This document shows, one piece after another, positions 5,086 to 7,710 of a stretch of 7,710 bases of DNA (the first letter of the stretch is position 1; each line of letters starts with the position of its first letter). Source of the DNA: an uncultured Ventosimonas sp. (GTDB lineage: Bacteria > Pseudomonadota > Gammaproteobacteria > Pseudomonadales > Pseudomonadaceae); assembly GCA_945283395.1 (NCBI GenBank), contig CALYQH010000062.1, positions 1-7,710 of the forward strand. The letters run 5' to 3'. The notes beneath the pieces are model-generated. The model saw only the letters and a list, made by a program, of their open reading frames with translations, made no database searches and was not told the DNA's origin. The translations under genes and the position numbers were made by a program.

Positions 5086-6225
5086 ATGAAAGTTGTAATT
5101 GCCCCCGATTCTTTCAAAGAATGCTTAGCTGCATTGGATGTAGCTACGGCTATTGCTAAAGGCTGGAAAGATATTTTTCCTAATGATGAAATCGTTTGTC
5201 ATCCGATGGCTGATGGTGGCGAGGGTTCAATAAATAGCATACTTTATGCACTTAAAGGTGAATTTTGTACTGATATTGTAAGCGACCCATTGGGTCGCCC
5301 TATTAAGGCGCATTGGGCTTGGTACCCAGAAACTAACACCGCCATTATAGAAATGGCTGAGGCTAGTGGATTACAGTGCTTATCATTAGCCGATCGTGAT
5401 CCTATGATAACCTCAAGTTATGGTACCGGGGAACTTATTGTTAAAGCTTTTGCTAAAGGCGCACAAATCATCATACTTACTTTAGGGGGACGTGCAACCA
5501 ATGATGCAGGGGCAGGCATGATGACTGCATTAGGGCTAAAACTACTAGATCAAAATGGCGAGCCAGTCACAGCTGGAGGTGCTGCTCTTAGACAAGTGGT
5601 TACGATAGATGATTCTGCTCTCCATCCACAAATCGCTAAGACAAAATTTATCATAGCCAATGATGTTACTAATCCTCTTTGTGGTAAAAAGGGAGCTTCT
5701 GCTATTTACGGTCCACAAAAAGGAGCAACTGAACAGCAAGTGATTATTCTTGACGCTGCATTAAGCCATTTTGCTACTATTTGCCAAAACAAATATTTTC
5801 GCGACGAGCACAACCTTGAAGGAGCAGGCGCTGCGGGGGGTATGGGATTTGCTGCAAAACTTTTTTTTAATGCTTCCTTTAAATCAGGTGTCGAATTAAT
5901 AGCAGAGCTTACTCAATTAGACAAGCAAATAGCCAATGCAAACCTAGTGATTACAGGCGAAGGTAAAATAGATAAACAGTCTATAATGGGCAAAACACCT
6001 ATAGGAGTAGCTAAACTTGCTAAGCAATATAATATTCCTGTCATAGCCAAAACAGGAATGTTAGGGGAAGACTATCAAGTTAATTATACGCAAGGGATAG
6101 ATGTTGCTTTTAGTTTAATTTCCAGCCCTATGTCATTAGCAGACTGCAAATTTCAAGCTAATAATTTGCTGATGAAATGCGCTAGTGACATAGCTAGACT
6201 ATGGCGTATAGCCACTAACTATTAA
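5086..6225 (+). CDS. garK: Glycerate kinase (class II, GarK/GlxK family)
   Basis: The enzyme phosphorylates D-glycerate with ATP, giving 2-phosphoglycerate in the characterised bacterial members, and so feeds glycerate from glyoxylate, glucarate/galactarate or serine breakdown into glycolysis. At 379 aa it has normal length. Family blocks are all present: APDSFKE (6-12), MADGGEG (41-47), [13 protein letters not shown] (133-145), DVTNPLCG (193-200), YGPQKGA (208-214), GAGAAGGMG (246-254) and [17 protein letters not shown] (289-305). E. coli GarK reads GGSATNDGG at the third block, so Ser to Arg and Gly to Ala are departures worth noting. The ATG at 5086 follows AGG with 7-nt spacing. No other glycerate-pathway gene lies in the window. 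It ends 2 nt before uvrC and probably shares its transcript. The symbol is a family label: garK and glxK cannot be separated from sequence alone. Confidence 0.93.
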   Translation: MKVVIAPDSFKECLAALDVATAIAKGWKDIFPNDEIVCHPMADGGEGSINSILYALKGEFCTDIVSDPLGRPIKAHWAWYPETNTAIIEMAEASGLQCLSLADRDPMITSSYGTGELIVKAFAKGAQIIILTLGGRATNDAGAGMMTALGLKLLDQNGEPVTAGGAALRQVVTIDDSALHPQIAKTKFIIANDVTNPLCGKKGASAIYGPQKGATEQQVIILDAALSHFATICQNKYFRDEHNLEGAGAAGGMGFAAKLFFNASFKSGVELIAELTQLDKQIANANLVITGEGKIDKQSIMGKTPIGVAKLAKQYNIPVIAKTGMLGEDYQVNYTQGIDVAFSLISSPMSLADCKFQANNLLMKCASDIARLWRIATNY

Positions 6226-6227
6226 AT

Positions 6228-7710
6228 ATGACCAACTTATTTGATAGCAAAGCTTTTCTCGCTACAACGAGTAGCCATCCTGGGGTTTATCGAATGTTCG
6301 ATGAAACCAATCAACTACTTTACGTTGGCAAAGCTAAAAATTTAAAAAAACGGTTAATGAGTTATTTCAGAAAAACTGGTTTAGCGCCTAAAACTGCTGC
6401 TCTGGTTGCTCGGATAGCTCATATTGAAACTACTATTACGGCTAACGAGACGGAAGCATTAGTATTAGAACAAACGCTCATTAAAGAGCATAGACCTCCT
6501 TACAATATCTTATTGAAGGATGATAAATCTTACCCTTACGTATTCTTGTCCACTCAAGATAAGTTTCCTCGTTTTACTATTCATAGAGGAAGTAAAAAGC
6601 AAAAAGGTAAATATTTTGGCCCTTATCCTAGTGTGGGAGCCATTAGAGAAACCCTAAACGTATTACAGAAAGCCTTCAAAATCAGGCAATGTGATAACAA
6701 TTACTTCAAGAATAGAGCTAGACCTTGTTTACAATATCAAATTAAACGCTGCAAAGCACCATGTGTCGATCTTGTAACAGCCCAACAATATAGTGAAGAC
6801 GTGCGACTTTCTAGCCTTTTTCTAGAAGGACGTAACCAAGAACTAACCCAAGAACTAAGCCAAACGATGGAGCAAGCTGCCGATCAGTTGGACTTTGAAA
6901 AAGCCGCAGAAATAAGAGATCAAATAGCACTCATTCGCCGTGTCCAAGATCAACAAAGTATGGAAGGAGGCACGGGCAATGTAGATATTATCGCCGCCAT
7001 TATCAATCCTGGTGGGGCTTGCGCTTGCCTAATAACTGTCCGCAACGGTAGAGTCTTAGGCAGTAAAAATTTCTTCCCACAGGTATCTATTGAAGAAGAT
7101 ACGCAAACCGTACTTTATGCGTTTATCAGTCAATACTACTTAGGAAACCCAGATAGAGACTTCCCCAAAGAGTTAATAGTCAATACATTACATGATGACT
7201 TTCCATTACTGATTGAAGCTATTGCCCAGCAAACTAACCATGAAATCAGCATAAGTCAAAGAGTAAAAGGCACCAGAGCAAAATGGCAACAATTAGCTGT
7301 CACTAATGCAGAACAAGCGTTGACCGCAAGATTAACCAATAAGCTACACATGGCTGCTCGGTTTGAAGCATTAACCCAAGCATTACACCTTGCTACCACG
7401 CCTGAGCGCCTCGAATGTTTTGATATTAGCCATTCTAGTGGCGAAGCTACGGTAGCCTCTTGCGTAGTTTTTGGGCAAGAAGGCGCCATCAAAGCAGATT
7501 ATCGAAGATTTAATATAGAAGGAGTTACCGCTGGAGATGATTACGCAGCCATGCATCAAGCTCTGACTAGGCGTTTTAAAAGAGCTTTAGATGGTGAAGG
7601 GAAACTCCCTGATATACTCTTAATTGATGGTGGGAAAGGCCAACTTACCATGGCACAACAAGTATTAACAGAATTAGGATTAAACCTAACCTTATTGGGT
7701 GTTGCCAAAG
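6228..7710 (+). CDS. uvrC: UvrABC excinuclease subunit C (3' end beyond window)
   Basis: UvrC makes both incisions around bulky DNA lesions after UvrB loading in nucleotide excision repair. The first 494 codons plus one base are present. E. coli UvrC has 610 aa, so the C-terminal helix-hairpin-helix part lies beyond the window. The N-terminal GIY-YIG nuclease (about 15-95) has Y21, Y32-V-G-K, R42 and catalytic E76. A Cys cluster (C155, C167, C175, C179) matches the four cysteines linked to an iron-sulfur cluster in E. coli UvrC. The UvrB-binding UVR motif is at about 214-238. The RNase H-like 5' nuclease shows D399, D438 and D467; its His partner is not reached. The wording is very close to Pseudomonas UvrC as recalled. 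The ATG lies 2 nt after the glycerate kinase stop, and I see no Shine-Dalgarno sequence, suggesting translational coupling. Confidence 0.98.
   Translation, partial: MTNLFDSKAFLATTSSHPGVYRMFDETNQLLYVGKAKNLKKRLMSYFRKTGLAPKTAALVARIAHIETTITANETEALVLEQTLIKEHRPPYNILLKDDKSYPYVFLSTQDKFPRFTIHRGSKKQKGKYFGPYPSVGAIRETLNVLQKAFKIRQCDNNYFKNRARPCLQYQIKRCKAPCVDLVTAQQYSEDVRLSSLFLEGRNQELTQELSQTMEQAADQLDFEKAAEIRDQIALIRRVQDQQSMEGGTGNVDIIAAIINPGGACACLITVRNGRVLGSKNFFPQVSIEEDTQTVLYAFISQYYLGNPDRDFPKELIVNTLHDDFPLLIEAIAQQTNHEISISQRVKGTRAKWQQLAVTNAEQALTARLTNKLHMAARFEALTQALHLATTPERLECFDISHSSGEATVASCVVFGQEGAIKADYRRFNIEGVTAGDDYAAMHQALTRRFKRALDGEGKLPDILLIDGGKGQLTMAQQVLTELGLNLTLLGVAK

Noticed and set aside
5545..5739. Open frame of 64 codons on the - strand
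   Set aside because: It is antisense to the intact glycerate kinase and low in protein-like character.
7256..7492. Open frame of 78 codons on the - strand
   Set aside because: It is antisense to conserved uvrC sequence and is explained by uvrC codon use.

Overview
This window comes from the chromosome of an AT-rich gammaproteobacterium. The RpoH, MgtE and UvrC translations look most like Pseudomonas proteins as I remember them, yet base composition is far below Pseudomonas (roughly 35-40% GC by eye). An AT-rich insect-gut relative of the Pseudomonadaceae, such as Entomomonas, fits best. That name is an inference from recalled sequences, not a database result.

Layout. (1) 1-1060, + strand: rpoH (heat-shock sigma factor) with its own upstream region, including a sigmaE/AlgU-type promoter and a strong terminator. 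(2) 1137-1432, + strand: a stable-RNA promoter with a GC-rich discriminator, two identical tRNA-Arg(ACG) genes and an intrinsic terminator. (3) 1433-3039, + strand: a foldable leader of about 170 nt, then mgtE (Mg2+ channel/transporter). (4) 3040-3194: convergent intergenic stretch with a long imperfect hairpin. (5) 3195-4264, - strand: a VOC/glyoxalase-fold protein and, upstream of it, a GNAT acetyltransferase of the SAT/thialysine type. (6) 4265-5085: 821 nt with no convincing gene, holding candidate promoters and small inverted repeats. (7) 5086-7710, + strand: a class II glycerate kinase followed 2 nt later by uvrC, which runs off the window end after 494 codons.

The genes form several units rather than one pathway: stress transcription (rpoH), translation (tRNA-Arg), Mg2+ homeostasis (mgtE), two small enzymes, and a sugar-acid kinase joined to excision repair. 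No mobile element, CRISPR array or phage gene was seen. The points most worth a second look are the glycerate kinase lying where gacA/uvrY normally precedes uvrC, the lack of a Shine-Dalgarno sequence for uvrC, the structured mgtE leader, and the sigmaE-type promoter of rpoH. I do not see a clearly new multi-gene system.
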